In this document: piece by piece, positions 47,430 through 57,776 of the stretch
How the letters are laid out: each line of letters begins with the position of its first letter
Numbering within the stretch: position 1 is the stretch's first letter
Program-made: the position numbers and the translations under genes
From: Mesorhizobium sp. B2-8-5
GTDB lineage: Bacteria; Pseudomonadota; Alphaproteobacteria; Rhizobiales; Rhizobiaceae
Length of the DNA: 64,000 nt
Assembly: GCF_006440675.2 (NCBI RefSeq)
Contig: NZ_CP083951.1
Location: forward strand, 3,381,501-3,445,500
Direction: 5' to 3'
The notes under the pieces: model-generated
Databases searched by the model: none
What the model saw: only the letters and a program-made list of their open reading frames with translations
What the model was told of the DNA's origin: nothing

Positions 47430-48680
47430 GTGTCGGTCATCGTCACGGTCACCCTCGTGGCCGGCAATCTCGGATTGATCTTTCTTTTGATGACCGTGCC
47501 GCTCGGACTGCGCACGGTGACGGTCAGCCGCGTGATCAAGGCCGACCGCGATCGCCTCTGGCAGGCGCTGTGGCCGTTCGGCGGCGACGCCGGATGGTCC
47601 GGCGAGATCCTTTCCGCCGAGCCGCTGGACGGCGAGGGGACGGTGCTGATCAAGCTGTCCTGGGAAGGGCGTGACGGCCGGCCGATCGAACGCAAGGCGC
47701 GGTTCGAGGATGTGAGGGAAGGCAGCCGCTTTTCGATGCGGGTTATTGAGGACACTGCGCTCGATCCGTCGTTCTGGGCAAACTATCGCGAGACCGCCGA
47801 ACTCGTACCCGAGGGTGATGCGACGCGGGTCACGCTTACTCAAACCGATCGCTACCGCGGCGTCGCGTTCCTGGTCTTCCGTTTCTTCGCCATGCGCCGC
47901 GAGCTCGGCAAGCTGGACGTCTGGGCGGCTACCGGCACGTATCGCAAGGGCGGCTGGTTCGAGCATCCGCTGAGCCAGATCGGCTTTGCCGTGCTTTCGG
48001 CCCTGATCCTGTGGCCGTTCTTCGGCCTCAATATCGGCGGCCTGGCCCTTGCCGCGATCCTGACCTCGGTGGTCGCCCTGCACGAGCTCGGCCATATGGC
48101 GGCCTTCCGGCTGACGGGGCATCGCCGGGCACGGATGATCTTCATTCCGCTGCTTGGCGGCATTGCCATCGGTGGAAGGCCCTATGACAGCCGCTTCGAG
48201 GTCGCTTTCGTGGCGCTTATGGGCGCAGGCTTCTCCGCTTTCCTGGTGCCGGTGCTGATCGCCGCCAGCGGCTTCGCCAACGGCGAGGGACATCGGCTTG
48301 TCGCCATGCTCCTGGCAACGCTCGCCGGCTGCGCATCCCTGTTCAACATCGCCAATCTGGTGCCGGTGTGGAAATTCGACGGCGGCCAGGTGCTGCGTCA
48401 GATCTGCCCGGGTCCGGCAGCACTCGCGCTGGCGTCCTTCCTGCTGCTCTCGGCGCTTCTGGCGCTCGGCTGGCGGGCCGGTTTTTCGCCGAGCTTCCTG
48501 CTGATCGCCGGCGCGGTGTTCGCGATCCTCAGCCTGATCACCATGGGCAGCGGCGTGAAGCCGCGACACGAGCTGAAGCCGATCAAGACCTTCGACCGGC
48601 TGGCCATGGCCGGCGCGCTGCTCGCCGTCTTTGCCATCCACGGCTACGGGATGCTGTGGGCATCCGCGCAGCTGATGTAG
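47430..48680 (+). CDS. START-like domain fused to an M50-type membrane metalloprotease
   Basis: 416 residues. After an N-terminal helix, residues about 30-160 look like an SRPBCC/START-type domain (VSRVIKADRDRLWQALWPF ...). The C-terminal half is polytopic with zinc motif HELGH in ALHELGHMAAFRLTGH and the second M50 motif NLVPVWKFDGGQ. It is a site-2-protease-like peptidase whose substrate is unknown; the lipid-binding-like domain in place of a PDZ is unusual. GTG 47430 is chosen for AGGAG eight bases upstream; TTG 47427 is possible. Confidence 0.8.
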   Translation: MSVIVTVTLVAGNLGLIFLLMTVPLGLRTVTVSRVIKADRDRLWQALWPFGGDAGWSGEILSAEPLDGEGTVLIKLSWEGRDGRPIERKARFEDVREGSRFSMRVIEDTALDPSFWANYRETAELVPEGDATRVTLTQTDRYRGVAFLVFRFFAMRRELGKLDVWAATGTYRKGGWFEHPLSQIGFAVLSALILWPFFGLNIGGLALAAILTSVVALHELGHMAAFRLTGHRRARMIFIPLLGGIAIGGRPYDSRFEVAFVALMGAGFSAFLVPVLIAASGFANGEGHRLVAMLLATLAGCASLFNIANLVPVWKFDGGQVLRQICPGPAALALASFLLLSALLALGWRAGFSPSFLLIAGAVFAILSLITMGSGVKPRHELKPIKTFDRLAMAGALLAVFAIHGYGMLWASAQLM

Positions 48681-48688
48681 AGTATGTT

Positions 48689-48811
48689 GATATTCAGATG
48701 AGTCCGGCCTGCAAACGGCAGCTTCCTGCCCTTCCGGTGCTCACGTACTTAAGTACGCTCCGCTCCGGTTCTCGGAACCCACCATTTTCGGCTCGGCCTG
48801 ACCTGAATCTC
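48689..48811. repeat. Mosaic intergenic element, copy 2
   Basis: Terminal inverted repeats beginning GATATTCAGATGAGTCCGG and ending GACCTGAATCTC; inside is the perfect palindrome CGTACTTAAGTACG. Shares ACGGCAGCTTCC and GGTTCTCGGAACCC with copy 1 at 46860. It lies between the converging M50 and lipB genes. Confidence 0.75.
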
Positions 48812-48835
48812 AACACACTCCAGGCGGAGCGACGT

Positions 48836-49579
48836 TCAGCCAGCCTTGCGAGCAGGCTCGGCGACCGAAACTGCGGCAGGCCCGAACACATCCTCAAACG
48901 CCGATTTCAGCGCCAGATCAAGATCTGCCATGGTGACGGGCAGGCCGAGATCAACAAGGCTGGTCACGCCGTGGTCCGAAACGCCGCAGGGCACGATGCC
49001 GCTGAAATGGCCGAGATCCGGCTCGACATTGATGGCGATGCCGTGGAAGCTCACCCAGCGCCGTAGCCGGATGCCTATTGCCGCGATCTTGTCCTCGACC
49101 GACGTGCCGTCCGGCAGGGCAGGACGATCCGGCCGAACCACCCAGACGCCGACGCGGTCCTCGCGTCGCTCGCCGCGCACATTGAAGGCGGCAAGCGTGG
49201 AGATAATCCATTGCTCGAGCGCCGCGACGAAGGCGCGCACATCCTCGCGCCGGCGCTTCAGATCGAGCATGACATAGGCCACGCGCTGGCCGGGGCCGTG
49301 ATAGGCGTATTCGCCGCCACGGCCCGCGGCAAAGACCGGGAAGCGGTCGGGGTCGATCAGGTCCTCGATGCGGGCGCTGGTGCCGGCGGTGTAGAGCGGC
49401 GGATGCTCGACCAGCCAGACCATTTCGCCTGCCGCGCCGCTGCGGATCGCTTCGGCGCGAGCCTCCATGAAGGCAAGGGCATCCGGATAGGCGGTAAGGC
49501 CTGGCTCGATCACCCATTCGACCGGTGCCGAGCCGGGCAGGGGCAGGAACGACGTGGCGATCTGGCTGCGTTCTGTCAT
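48836..49579 (-). CDS. lipB: Octanoyltransferase (lipoate biosynthesis)
   Basis: 247 residues. It moves the octanoyl group from ACP to lipoyl domains. [19 protein letters not shown], the catalytic lysine in [16 protein letters not shown] and the catalytic cysteine in [14 protein letters not shown] are present. ATG 49579; the longer frame upstream is intergenic. The 227 bases to tRNA-Leu hold nothing I can name. Confidence 0.94.
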   Translation of the reverse strand: MTERSQIATSFLPLPGSAPVEWVIEPGLTAYPDALAFMEARAEAIRSGAAGEMVWLVEHPPLYTAGTSARIEDLIDPDRFPVFAAGRGGEYAYHGPGQRVAYVMLDLKRRREDVRAFVAALEQWIISTLAAFNVRGERREDRVGVWVVRPDRPALPDGTSVEDKIAAIGIRLRRWVSFHGIAINVEPDLGHFSGIVPCGVSDHGVTSLVDLGLPVTMADLDLALKSAFEDVFGPAAVSVAEPARKAG

Positions 49580-49806
49580 GGAACTTTCTCGATGCTCCTC
49601 CCATATGGCGGCAATCGGCCAAAACGTCCAGTTCCGGCAACGTGAAGGCGGGCTGCGGAGGCTTGTGGAGGCAACACCTCGTCCGCCCAAAACCTCTGCG
49701 CACCTGTCGGTGATACGCATTCGCGAATATTCCGCTCAGCGCACTTGTTTCGCCGGAAACGATTTGCTACAGGCCCCGAGCCGGACGGTTCCGGCTCCTA
49801 CCACGT

Positions 49807-49891
49807 GCGGTCGTGGCGGAATTGGTAGACGCGCAGCGTTGAGGTCGCTGTGGGGCAACCCGTGGAAGTTCGAGTCTTCTCGACCGCACCA
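49807..49891 (+). tRNA. tRNA-Leu (anticodon GAG)
   Basis: 85-nt class II tRNA with encoded CCA. The acceptor GCGGTCG pairs with CGACCGC; the anticodon stem CAGCG/CGCTG encloses TTGAGGT, giving GAG for CTC/CTT codons. The variable arm GTGGGGCAACCCGT is long, as in tRNA-Leu. Confidence 0.96.
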
Positions 49892-49961
49892 AAATCTCCG
49901 CAAAAAGCCAATGAATCCGGCGATGGCAGGCGACTGTCGCCACGGCTGCGTGCGTCTTGCT

Positions 49962-50005
49962 CGCCAAAACGAAAGCGGCGGCGGGTCATGAAGACCGCCA
50001 CCGCC
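49962..50005 (-). terminator. Probable terminator of the serine-cycle operon
   Basis: On the minus strand a GC-rich imperfect hairpin (GGCGGTGGCGGTC ... GACCCGCCGCCGC) is followed by TTTCGTTTT. It lies 41 bases after the mtkB stop. Confidence 0.5.
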
Positions 50006-50046
50006 TGGAATTCCCAACCAATCCAAAGCCGTCAGGGCTAGACCGA

Positions 50047-50946
<900 letters not shown>

Positions 50947-50959
50947 TTCTCGACCTCCC

Positions 50960-52147
50960 TCAGGCTGCTTTTTTGTTCTTGGTGGCTTCGCGCCAGGCGG
51001 CGACGGCCTTTTCGGCGGCTTCGGCCAGTGTGTCGGCGACGATCACCGCCTCGCCGGAATCGGCCAGGATCTTGCGCCCTTCCTCGACCTTGGTGCCGGA
51101 AAGGCGCACCACCAGCGGCACATCGACGCCGACCTCGCGGATCGCCTTGATGACGCCTTCGGCGACCCAGTCGCAGCGGTTGATGCCGGCGAAGATGTTG
51201 ACCAGGATGGTCTCGACATTCTTGTCGCCGAGCACGGCTCGGAAGGATTTCGCCACCCGCTCCGGCGAGGCGCCGCCGCCGATGTCGAGGAAGTTGGCCG
51301 GCTCGCCCCCGGCGATCTTGATCATATCCATCGTCGCCATGGCTAGGCCGGCGCCGTTGATGATGCAGCCGATATTGCCGTCGAGCCCGACATAAGAGAG
51401 GCCGCGGTCGCTGGCGAACGTCTCGCGCGGGTCTTCCTGGCTCTTGTCGCGCAGCTCCGAGATTTCCGGGCGACGAAACAGCGCGTTCTCATCGAAGGAC
51501 ATCTTGGCGTCGAGCGCGACGAGGTTGCCGTCGCGCGTCACCACCAGCGGATTGATCTCCAGCATCGTGGCGTCGTAGTCGCGGAACACCCGGTAGCAGC
51601 CGAGGATGGTTTCGGTCGCCTTGCCGATCAGATTGTCCTCGAGCCCGAGGCCGAAGGCGATCTCGCGCGCCTGGAAGCGCTGCATGCCGACGCCCGGATC
51701 GACGGTGGCGCGGATGATCGAATCCGGCGCCGTCTCGGCGATCTCCTCGATCTCCATGCCGCCGGCGGCCGACGCCACGATCATGACGCGCTCTTCCTTG
51801 CGGTCGAGCACGAAGCCGAGATAGAGCTCCTGCGCGATGTCGACGGCTTCCTCGAGATAGAGGCGCGAGATCAGCTTGCCGCGCGGGCCGGTCTGCTGGG
51901 TCACCAGTTTACGCCCGAGCATGGCTTCGGCCGCGTTGGAGATCTCCTCGTCGTTCGAGCAGAGCTTGATGCCGCCGGCCTTGCCGCGCGCGCCGGAATG
52001 GACCTGCGCCTTCAGCACCCATTTCGCGCCGCCGATCTCCCTGGCACGGTAGGTCGCCTGTTCGGGGCTGTAGGCGAGGCCGCCGCGCGGCACATGCACG
52101 CCGTGGCGGGCAAGCAGTTCCTTGGCCTGGTATTCGTGGATGTCCAT
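50960..52147 (-). CDS. mtkA: Malate--CoA ligase subunit beta (malate thiokinase)
   Basis: 395 residues of the succinyl-CoA synthetase beta family: ATP-grasp domain opening [17 protein letters not shown], then the ligase domain with [18 protein letters not shown] and [19 protein letters not shown]. It activates malate to malyl-CoA, which the adjacent lyase cleaves. ATG 52147 is the family start; the frame reads further upstream without homology. Confidence 0.86.
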   Translation of the reverse strand: MDIHEYQAKELLARHGVHVPRGGLAYSPEQATYRAREIGGAKWVLKAQVHSGARGKAGGIKLCSNDEEISNAAEAMLGRKLVTQQTGPRGKLISRLYLEEAVDIAQELYLGFVLDRKEERVMIVASAAGGMEIEEIAETAPDSIIRATVDPGVGMQRFQAREIAFGLGLEDNLIGKATETILGCYRVFRDYDATMLEINPLVVTRDGNLVALDAKMSFDENALFRRPEISELRDKSQEDPRETFASDRGLSYVGLDGNIGCIINGAGLAMATMDMIKIAGGEPANFLDIGGGASPERVAKSFRAVLGDKNVETILVNIFAGINRCDWVAEGVIKAIREVGVDVPLVVRLSGTKVEEGRKILADSGEAVIVADTLAEAAEKAVAAWREATKNKKAA

Positions 52148-52167
52148 CTTGTCCTCCCGGTATTTTT

Positions 52168-53130
52168 CTATTGCGCGGCAGCGTGCTGCTGACCGGCGCG
52201 CTCGATCGCCTCGTTGACCACCAGCACGTTGCGCGCCATGCGCTCCGAAGCGGCGTCGATCATCTTGCCGTCGAGGGCGGCGGCACCCTTGCCGAGCGCT
52301 TCCGCTTCCTTCAGCACTTCGAGGATGCGGCGGGCGCGCGTGACTTCCTTCTCCGGCGGCGAGAACACGTCGTTGGCCAGGGCGATCTGCGAGGGATGGA
52401 TCGCCCATTTGCCCTCGATGCCGAGTGCCGCGGCGCGCCGGGCGGCCGCTGTGTAGCCTTCCGGATCGGAGAAATCGCCGAACGGCCCGTCGATGGCGCG
52501 CAAGCCATAGGCGCGGCAGGCGACCGTCATGCGCGACAGCGCGAAATGCCACTGGTCGCCGGGATAGTCGGGGTTGAGGCCGCCGATGTTGACGGTGCGC
52601 GCCTTGTTTGAGGCGGCATAGTCGGCGACACCGAAATGCATGGCTTCCAGCCGGCCGGGCGCGGCGGCGATCGCTTCGACATTGGCCATGCCGAGCGCCG
52701 TCTCGATCAGCGCTTCGAGACCGACGCAGGTCTTGAAACCCTTGGCCATCTCGATCTGGTTGACCATGGCCTCGACCATATAGAGGTCGGCCGGCACGCC
52801 GACCTTCGGCACCAGGATCGTATCCAGCCGATCGCCGGCCTGCTCCATGACGTCGACGACGTCGCGGTACATGTAATGCGTGTCGAGGCCGTTGATGCGC
52901 ACCGAGACGGTCTTGCCCTTGGCGCGCCAGTCGATGTCGTTGAGCGCCTGGATGATGTTCTTGCGGGCGCGCTCCTTGTCGGGCGGCGCGACCGCATCCT
53001 CGATGTCGAGGAAGACGAAGTCGGCGGCGCTGTTGGCCGCCTTGTCGATCATCTCCGGGCTCGAACCCGGGACGGCGAGCTCGCTGCGCTGGAGTCTCAG
53101 CTTCTTCAGATGGTTGATGGTGTGGCTCAT
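52168..53130 (-). CDS. mcl: L-malyl-CoA / beta-methylmalyl-CoA lyase (CitE-like)
   Basis: 320 residues, HpcH/HpaI-CitE TIM-barrel family. [36 protein letters not shown] (magnesium ligands), [19 protein letters not shown] and [14 protein letters not shown] match malyl-CoA lyases. It splits malyl-CoA into acetyl-CoA and glyoxylate; glyoxylate then goes to the upstream aminotransferase. The operon start-to-stop distance from sgaA is ten bases. Confidence 0.9.
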   Translation of the reverse strand: MSHTINHLKKLRLQRSELAVPGSSPEMIDKAANSAADFVFLDIEDAVAPPDKERARKNIIQALNDIDWRAKGKTVSVRINGLDTHYMYRDVVDVMEQAGDRLDTILVPKVGVPADLYMVEAMVNQIEMAKGFKTCVGLEALIETALGMANVEAIAAAPGRLEAMHFGVADYAASNKARTVNIGGLNPDYPGDQWHFALSRMTVACRAYGLRAIDGPFGDFSDPEGYTAAARRAAALGIEGKWAIHPSQIALANDVFSPPEKEVTRARRILEVLKEAEALGKGAAALDGKMIDAASERMARNVLVVNEAIERAGQQHAAAQ

Positions 53131-53140
53131 GGTCCGCTCC

Positions 53141-54331
53141 TCACGCCGCCTTGGCGACAGGGACGCCGGCCGTGCGGCGGAAGTGCTCGATCGCCGCGGC
53201 CACGCCCGAGCCGGGCGCGAGGCGCACGCCGCAATCGAGCAGCGCCATTTCGGCCGCCGACAGCGAGGCACAGACCATCACCTCGTTCAGCCAGCCGAGA
53301 TGGCCGATGCGGAAGACTTTTCCGAACACCTTGTTCAAGCCGCCGCCGAGCGACGTCTGGTAGGCCTGGTAGGCGCGCTTGACGACATCGCCGCTATCGA
53401 TGCCTTCCGGCACCATAATGGCGCTGACCGTGTCGGAATGCCATTTCGGCGCCTTGGCGCAGAGCTTCAGGCCCCAGGCGTCGACCGCCTTGCGCACGCC
53501 TTCGGCAAGGCGATGGTGGCGGGCGAAGATGTTGTCGAGCCCTTCCTCCTCGATCAGGTCAAGCGAGGCGCGCAGGCCGCGCAGCAGCTGAGTCGCCGGG
53601 GTGTAGGGGAAATAGCCGGCATCGTTGGCGCGGATCATGTCGTCGAAGGAGAAGAAGCAGCGCCGGTGCGTCGAAATCCGCGAGGCGGCCAGCGCCTTCT
53701 TGCTGACCGACAGGAAACCGAGGCCGGCCGGCAGCATGAAACCTTTCTGCGAGCCGCTGACGGCGCAGTCGACGCCCCATTCCTCCTGGCGGAAGTCGAT
53801 CGAGCCGATCGAGGAGACGCCGTCGACGAAGAGGAGCGCCGGGTGGTTCGCCGCATCGAGCGCGGCGCGGCAGCCGGCGACGTCGCTGGTGACGCCCGTC
53901 GCGGTCTCGTTCTGCGTGCAGAAGACCGCCTTGATAAGGTGCGCCTTGTCGGCCTTCAGCCGTTCCGCATAGATTTCGAGCGGAACGCCGGTGCCCCATT
54001 CGCAGTCGATGATTTCGACCTCGAAGCCGAGGCGCTCGGCCATGTCGACCCACAAATGCGAGAACTGGCCGAAGCGCGACATCAGCACCTTGTCGCCGGG
54101 GCTGAGCACGTTCGTCATCGCCGCTTCCCAGGCGCCGGTGCCGGAAGAGGGGTAAATGAAGACGCGGCCGCTTTCGTTCTTGAAGACTCGTTTGATGTCC
54201 TCGAAGAGCGGCAAGGTCAGGTCCGGGAAGGAGGCGGCGCGCATATCCTCCATCGGCAGGTTCATGGCCTGCCGGACTTGCTCTGGAATGTTGGTAGGCC
54301 CCGGGATGAAAAGATGCGTGAACCCAGCCAT
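53141..54331 (-). CDS. sgaA: Serine--glyoxylate aminotransferase
   Basis: 396-residue class V PLP aminotransferase. FIPGPTNIPEQVRQAM at the N-terminus, FVDGVSSIGSIDF and the PLP lysine in VSGSQKGFMLPAGLGFL are diagnostic. It turns serine and glyoxylate into hydroxypyruvate and glycine, a key serine-cycle step. Alanine-glyoxylate transaminase is the alternative from sequence alone. First gene of the four-gene set; hydroxypyruvate reductase, glycerate kinase and PEP carboxylase genes are not in the window. Confidence 0.9.
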   Translation of the reverse strand: MAGFTHLFIPGPTNIPEQVRQAMNLPMEDMRAASFPDLTLPLFEDIKRVFKNESGRVFIYPSSGTGAWEAAMTNVLSPGDKVLMSRFGQFSHLWVDMAERLGFEVEIIDCEWGTGVPLEIYAERLKADKAHLIKAVFCTQNETATGVTSDVAGCRAALDAANHPALLFVDGVSSIGSIDFRQEEWGVDCAVSGSQKGFMLPAGLGFLSVSKKALAASRISTHRRCFFSFDDMIRANDAGYFPYTPATQLLRGLRASLDLIEEEGLDNIFARHHRLAEGVRKAVDAWGLKLCAKAPKWHSDTVSAIMVPEGIDSGDVVKRAYQAYQTSLGGGLNKVFGKVFRIGHLGWLNEVMVCASLSAAEMALLDCGVRLAPGSGVAAAIEHFRRTAGVPVAKAA

Positions 54332-54466
54332 GCGCGAAATTCCTCCGATCGTTTGGGATTGTGGAGGCAGTTTCGTTTCGACGAGGCCTTGCAACAACAC
54401 CTTGCCGGGTAAGTTGTTGGCCCTTGCGGGTGGGTTGGTCCTACCCGATTGGCCTACCCGGGCGGC

Positions 54467-55138
54467 CTAACCGAAAGGCGGTTTGGACGTGCGGCGTTTC
54501 TCGCTGGAATAAAGCGCGACGGCCATGGCGCGGTTGCGCACGTCCAGCTTGTCGTAGAGATTCTTCAGGTGATACTTCACCGTGTTCTCGGAAATCCCGG
54601 TCCGCGTTGCAATCTGCAGGTTGGTCCAGCCGTCGGAAAGCACCGCCAGCAATTCGCGCTCGCGTACGGTGAGCCGCGACAATGGCGTGTCGTTGACCTT
54701 GTTGATGTCGATATAGGGGATGCAGATGCGGCCATGCGCCACCGCAAGAATGGTTTCGAAGATCACCGGCGGATCGTCGAACTGGAAGCAGTAGCCCTGC
54801 ACGCCGAGGCGTACGCATTGCTTCAGAATGCCGATATCGTGGTCGTTGGAAAAGATCGTGATGCGCACACCGAGCTCGCGGCTCTGAACTTCCGTAAGCA
54901 CATCGGCGCCATCCATGTCGGCGAGCTTCCAGCCGACGACGGCGACGTCGAATTTCGTGGCGGCGGCCAGTTCCAGAAATTGCGCGCCGCTGTGCACGGC
55001 ATCGAGCAAATCGAAACGCCCGTCGCATTCCAGCATTTCGCGCAGCGCCGAAACAACGAAAGGATTGCGCTCGGCGACGACCACGCGAACGCGCCGCTCG
55101 GTATTTCCTTGGTTCGTCTTTGCGGACTTGATGTTCAA
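54467..55138 (-). CDS. LuxR-type regulator with a degenerate receiver domain
   Basis: 223 residues: an N-terminal receiver-like domain (about 17-135) and a C-terminal LuxR/NarL helix-turn-helix (about 155-210; RERELLAVLSDGWTNLQIA, ISENTVKYHLKNLYDKL). Where receivers carry the phosphorylated aspartate this one has glycine (G69 in FDVAVVGWKL), so normal phosphorylation is unlikely. It lies upstream of and in line with the serine-cycle genes, 135 bases away, and may control them. The start is uncertain: TTG 55138 lacks a well-placed ribosome site and an internal GTG at codon 19 is possible. Confidence 0.82.
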   Translation of the reverse strand: MNIKSAKTNQGNTERRVRVVVAERNPFVVSALREMLECDGRFDLLDAVHSGAQFLELAAATKFDVAVVGWKLADMDGADVLTEVQSRELGVRITIFSNDHDIGILKQCVRLGVQGYCFQFDDPPVIFETILAVAHGRICIPYIDINKVNDTPLSRLTVRERELLAVLSDGWTNLQIATRTGISENTVKYHLKNLYDKLDVRNRAMAVALYSSEKRRTSKPPFG

Positions 55139-55499
55139 GGGCAGCGTTTGTCCTCGGACTGTTTAGCGATGCGCTGATCCTGCTGGATCATGCATCATGA
55201 CAATTCTGCCTCAATGGGGAAGGGGTGCTCTTTCCCCAGCGACATGCGCTGTCGCGTCGACTGAAGCGATTGTCACGCCTGCGAGGCGGGCGCCGTATAC
55301 TGCTCTTGTGGGGGTGCGAGTCGAAGACAACCGCCACATTTCCTTGGCTATTCCGTGCGCTAGAGCGACATCTTTCCAAGACGAATCCTATTGCCGCGCT
55401 ATCTGCCGCACAGGGTTTGGATTTCCCGAAAAGCGGTTTCCACTTTTCGGGATCATGCACTAGACCTCATTTCGGGATTCCTCGTTGCGGGAGGCGCTG
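55139..55499. other. Divergent region between the LuxR-type gene and mgtE
   Basis: 360 bases with no convincing gene. It contains the palindrome repeat at 55425-55451 and small repeats such as GGATCATGCATCATG near 55186. I do not see a magnesium riboswitch signature. Confidence 0.45.
55425..55451. repeat. Short palindromic repeat, copy 2 (CGAAAA...TTTTCGG type)
   Basis: CCCGAAAAG (55425-55433) pairs with CTTTTCGGG (55443-55451) around CGGTTTCCA. Related to the copy at 3680-3720. Confidence 0.7.
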
Positions 55500-56918
55500 G
55501 TGGAAGGCCAGGATAGACAGACGACCGGCGCCGCGCCCGCCGAGGAGCACCATGCCGACATCTATGGCGAGGACGGCGCCGTTCGCGCCTCCTTCCTTGC
55601 CCAGATCGGCGCGGCGATCGCCGACCGCGACACGATCACCCTCAAGCGCGAAGTCGACGACCTGCACCAGTCGGAGCTCGGCGACGTGCTGGAGGCGCTT
55701 CACCCAGAACAGCGCCGCGCACTGGTCGAACTGCTCGGCTCCGATTTCGACTTCTCCGCGCTGACCGAGGTCGACGAAGCGATCCGCCTCGACATCGTCG
55801 ACAACCTGCCCAACGCGCAGATCGCGCAAGCGGTGCAGGAGCTCGATTCCGACGACGCCGTCTACATCCTCGAGGACCTCGAGAAGGAGGACCAGGACGA
55901 GATCCTGTCGCAGCTGCCTTTCACCGAGCGCATCAGGCTGCGGCGCTCGCTCGACTATCCGGAGGAGACCGCCGGCCGGCGCATGCAGACCGAGTTTGTC
56001 GCCGTGCCGCCGTTCTGGACGATCGGCCAGACCATCGACTACATGCGCGAGGACAAGAACCTGCCCGAGCGCTTCAGCCAGATCTTCGTCATCGACCCGA
56101 GCTTCAAGCTGCTCGGCGCCATCGATCTGGACCAGATCCTGCGCACCAAGCGCGCGATCAAGGTCGAGGAGATCATGCATGAGACCCTGCACGCGATCCC
56201 GGCCACGATGGACCAGGAAGAGGCGGCACGGGAGTTCGAACAATACAACCTGCTCTCCGCCGCCGTGGTCGACGAGAACGTGCGGCTGGTCGGCGTGCTG
56301 ACCATCGACGACGTGGTCGACGTCATCCAGGAGGAGGCGGAAGAGGACCTTCTGCGCATGGGCGGCGTCGGCGACGAAGAACTATCCGACACGGTGCTCG
56401 CCACCTCGCGCTCGCGCGTGCCCTGGCTGCTGGTCAACCTTGTGACCGCCTTCCTCGCCGCTTCGGTGATTGGCCTGTTCGACCGCACGATCGAGCATAT
56501 CGTGGCGCTGGCGGTGCTGATGCCGATTGTCGCCGGCATGGGCGGCAATGCCGGTTCGCAGACCATGACCGTCACCGTGCGCGCGTTGGCAACCAGGGAT
56601 CTCGATATCTACAACGCGGCGCGCATCATCCGCCGCGAGGTCGGCGTCGGCTTCATCAACGGCATGGTGTTCGCGGTGCTTATCGGCATGGTCGCCGGTT
56701 TCTGGTTCCGCGACCCCAATCTGGGCGGCATCATCGCGGCGGCGATGATCATCAACATGTTTGCCGCCGCGCTGGCCGGGATCCTCATCCCGCTGGTGCT
56801 CGACCGCTTCAAGATCGATCCGGCGGTGGCCTCCGCGGTCTTCGTCACCACGGTCACCGACTGTGTCGGTTTTTTCGCGTTCCTGGGGCTGGCGACGTGG
56901 TGGTTTAGAGTGCCCTAA
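55500..56918 (+). CDS. mgtE: Magnesium transporter MgtE
   Basis: 472 residues. An N-terminal cytoplasmic helical domain (ALHPEQRRALVELLGSDFDF), two CBS domains (about 150-270) and five C-terminal helices with the pore motif PIVAGMGGNAGSQT. Magnesium binding between N and CBS domains gates the channel. The start is GTG at 55500 with GGGAGG upstream; TTG 55485 is the alternative. Confidence 0.93.
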   Translation: MEGQDRQTTGAAPAEEHHADIYGEDGAVRASFLAQIGAAIADRDTITLKREVDDLHQSELGDVLEALHPEQRRALVELLGSDFDFSALTEVDEAIRLDIVDNLPNAQIAQAVQELDSDDAVYILEDLEKEDQDEILSQLPFTERIRLRRSLDYPEETAGRRMQTEFVAVPPFWTIGQTIDYMREDKNLPERFSQIFVIDPSFKLLGAIDLDQILRTKRAIKVEEIMHETLHAIPATMDQEEAAREFEQYNLLSAAVVDENVRLVGVLTIDDVVDVIQEEAEEDLLRMGGVGDEELSDTVLATSRSRVPWLLVNLVTAFLAASVIGLFDRTIEHIVALAVLMPIVAGMGGNAGSQTMTVTVRALATRDLDIYNAARIIRREVGVGFINGMVFAVLIGMVAGFWFRDPNLGGIIAAAMIINMFAAALAGILIPLVLDRFKIDPAVASAVFVTTVTDCVGFFAFLGLATWWFRVP

Positions 56919-56938
56919 ATCAACATGCCCGGCGTTAA

Positions 56939-56954
56939 TTGACTTTTACGTAAA
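56939..56954 (+). promoter_or_regulatory. Possible MerR-regulator operator/-35 box
   Basis: TTGACTTTTACGTAAA: a -35-like TTGACT merges with the perfect palindrome TTTACGTAAA (56945-56954), about 110 bases before the MerR-type gene. It resembles sites of LiuR-type MerR regulators, which usually control their own gene. Confidence 0.5.
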
Positions 56955-57062
56955 TGCCGTGCGAGGTTGCCCCTGGGTCACGCGCCGATTCCGGCGCGGG
57001 ATGGGTCTGATCGGAGGGAAGGGCGACGCTCCAAGCGGCGATGCCCGGGCTTGGGAGCAGGA

Positions 57063-57449
57063 ATGCGGGAATATTATACGATCACCGAGCTGACACGCGA
57101 GTTCGACGTGTCGACGCGGACGTTGCGTTTTTACGAGGACGAAGGGCTGGTGCAGCCTGTAAGGCGCGGCCGCACGCGGCTGTTCCGGCCGTCCGACCGG
57201 CACCTGATCCGCCAGATCATGCGGGGAAAAAGGCTCGGCTTCTCGATCAACGAGATCCGCGAGATCATCCAGATGTACAAGGAGCCGCCCGGCGAGGTCG
57301 GCCAACTCAAGCTGATGATCAAGCGCATCGAGGAGAAACGCGAGGACCTGCGCCAGAAGCGGCGCGACCTGGAGGAGACGCTGGCCGAGCTGGACCAGGC
57401 TGAAGAGTCCTGCGTGGAGCGGCTGGCTGAGTTGGGTGTGAATACGTGA
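57063..57449 (+). CDS. MerR family transcriptional regulator (LiuR-like)
   Basis: 128 residues. MREYYTITELTREFDVSTRT and LRFYEDEGLVQPVRRGRTRLF form the winged helix-turn-helix; a dimer coiled coil spans about 85-120. No C-terminal metal-binding cysteines of the MerR/CueR kind are seen; the lone cysteine is C117 or nearby. The sequence resembles regulators of branched-chain acyl-CoA catabolism (LiuR), but no such genes are in the window. Confidence 0.8.
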   Translation: MREYYTITELTREFDVSTRTLRFYEDEGLVQPVRRGRTRLFRPSDRHLIRQIMRGKRLGFSINEIREIIQMYKEPPGEVGQLKLMIKRIEEKREDLRQKRRDLEETLAELDQAEESCVERLAELGVNT

Positions 57450-57518
57450 AGCGCGGTGAGCAGGAGTTTTGCAGGGCAACTATCGCAAACGTTCGAGATT
57501 AGCCGGTGCCTCTCAGCT

Positions 57519-57690
57519 TCGTCATCCACGGGCGGAGCGGGAGCGAAGCGGACGCGGAGACCCGAGGATCCATTCCGTGACCTTGATCGAAGAGTGCAGC
57601 AGAGCAGAAGTCTGCACCGTTGCAACGCCTTGATGTCACGGAATGGTCTGCGCGCGTCGCTTCGCTCCTTGCTTCGCCATAGAATGACGA
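57519..57690. repeat. 172-bp interspersed palindromic element
   Basis: Ends TCGTCAT (57519-57525) and ATGACGA (57684-57690) are inverted. Inside, CCATTCCGTGAC (57570-57581) and GTCACGGAATGG (57635-57646) are a perfect 12-bp inverted pair, and GAGCGAAGC/GCTTCGCTC add a third. No gene. Looks like a non-autonomous repeat of rhizobial genomes; only one copy is in this window. Confidence 0.7.
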
Positions 57691-57776
57691 CAGGAGAGGC
57701 GTTGCGGCTAAGGCGAGGCACGCAACCCTGACTGCTAAAGAAGCATGACCCCGCACCGATCCAAGCGAGGCAGCCC

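Noticed and set aside
55197..55463. An 88-codon frame before mgtE
   Set aside because: It reads through the palindromic repeat at 55425 and has no ribosome site or family resemblance.
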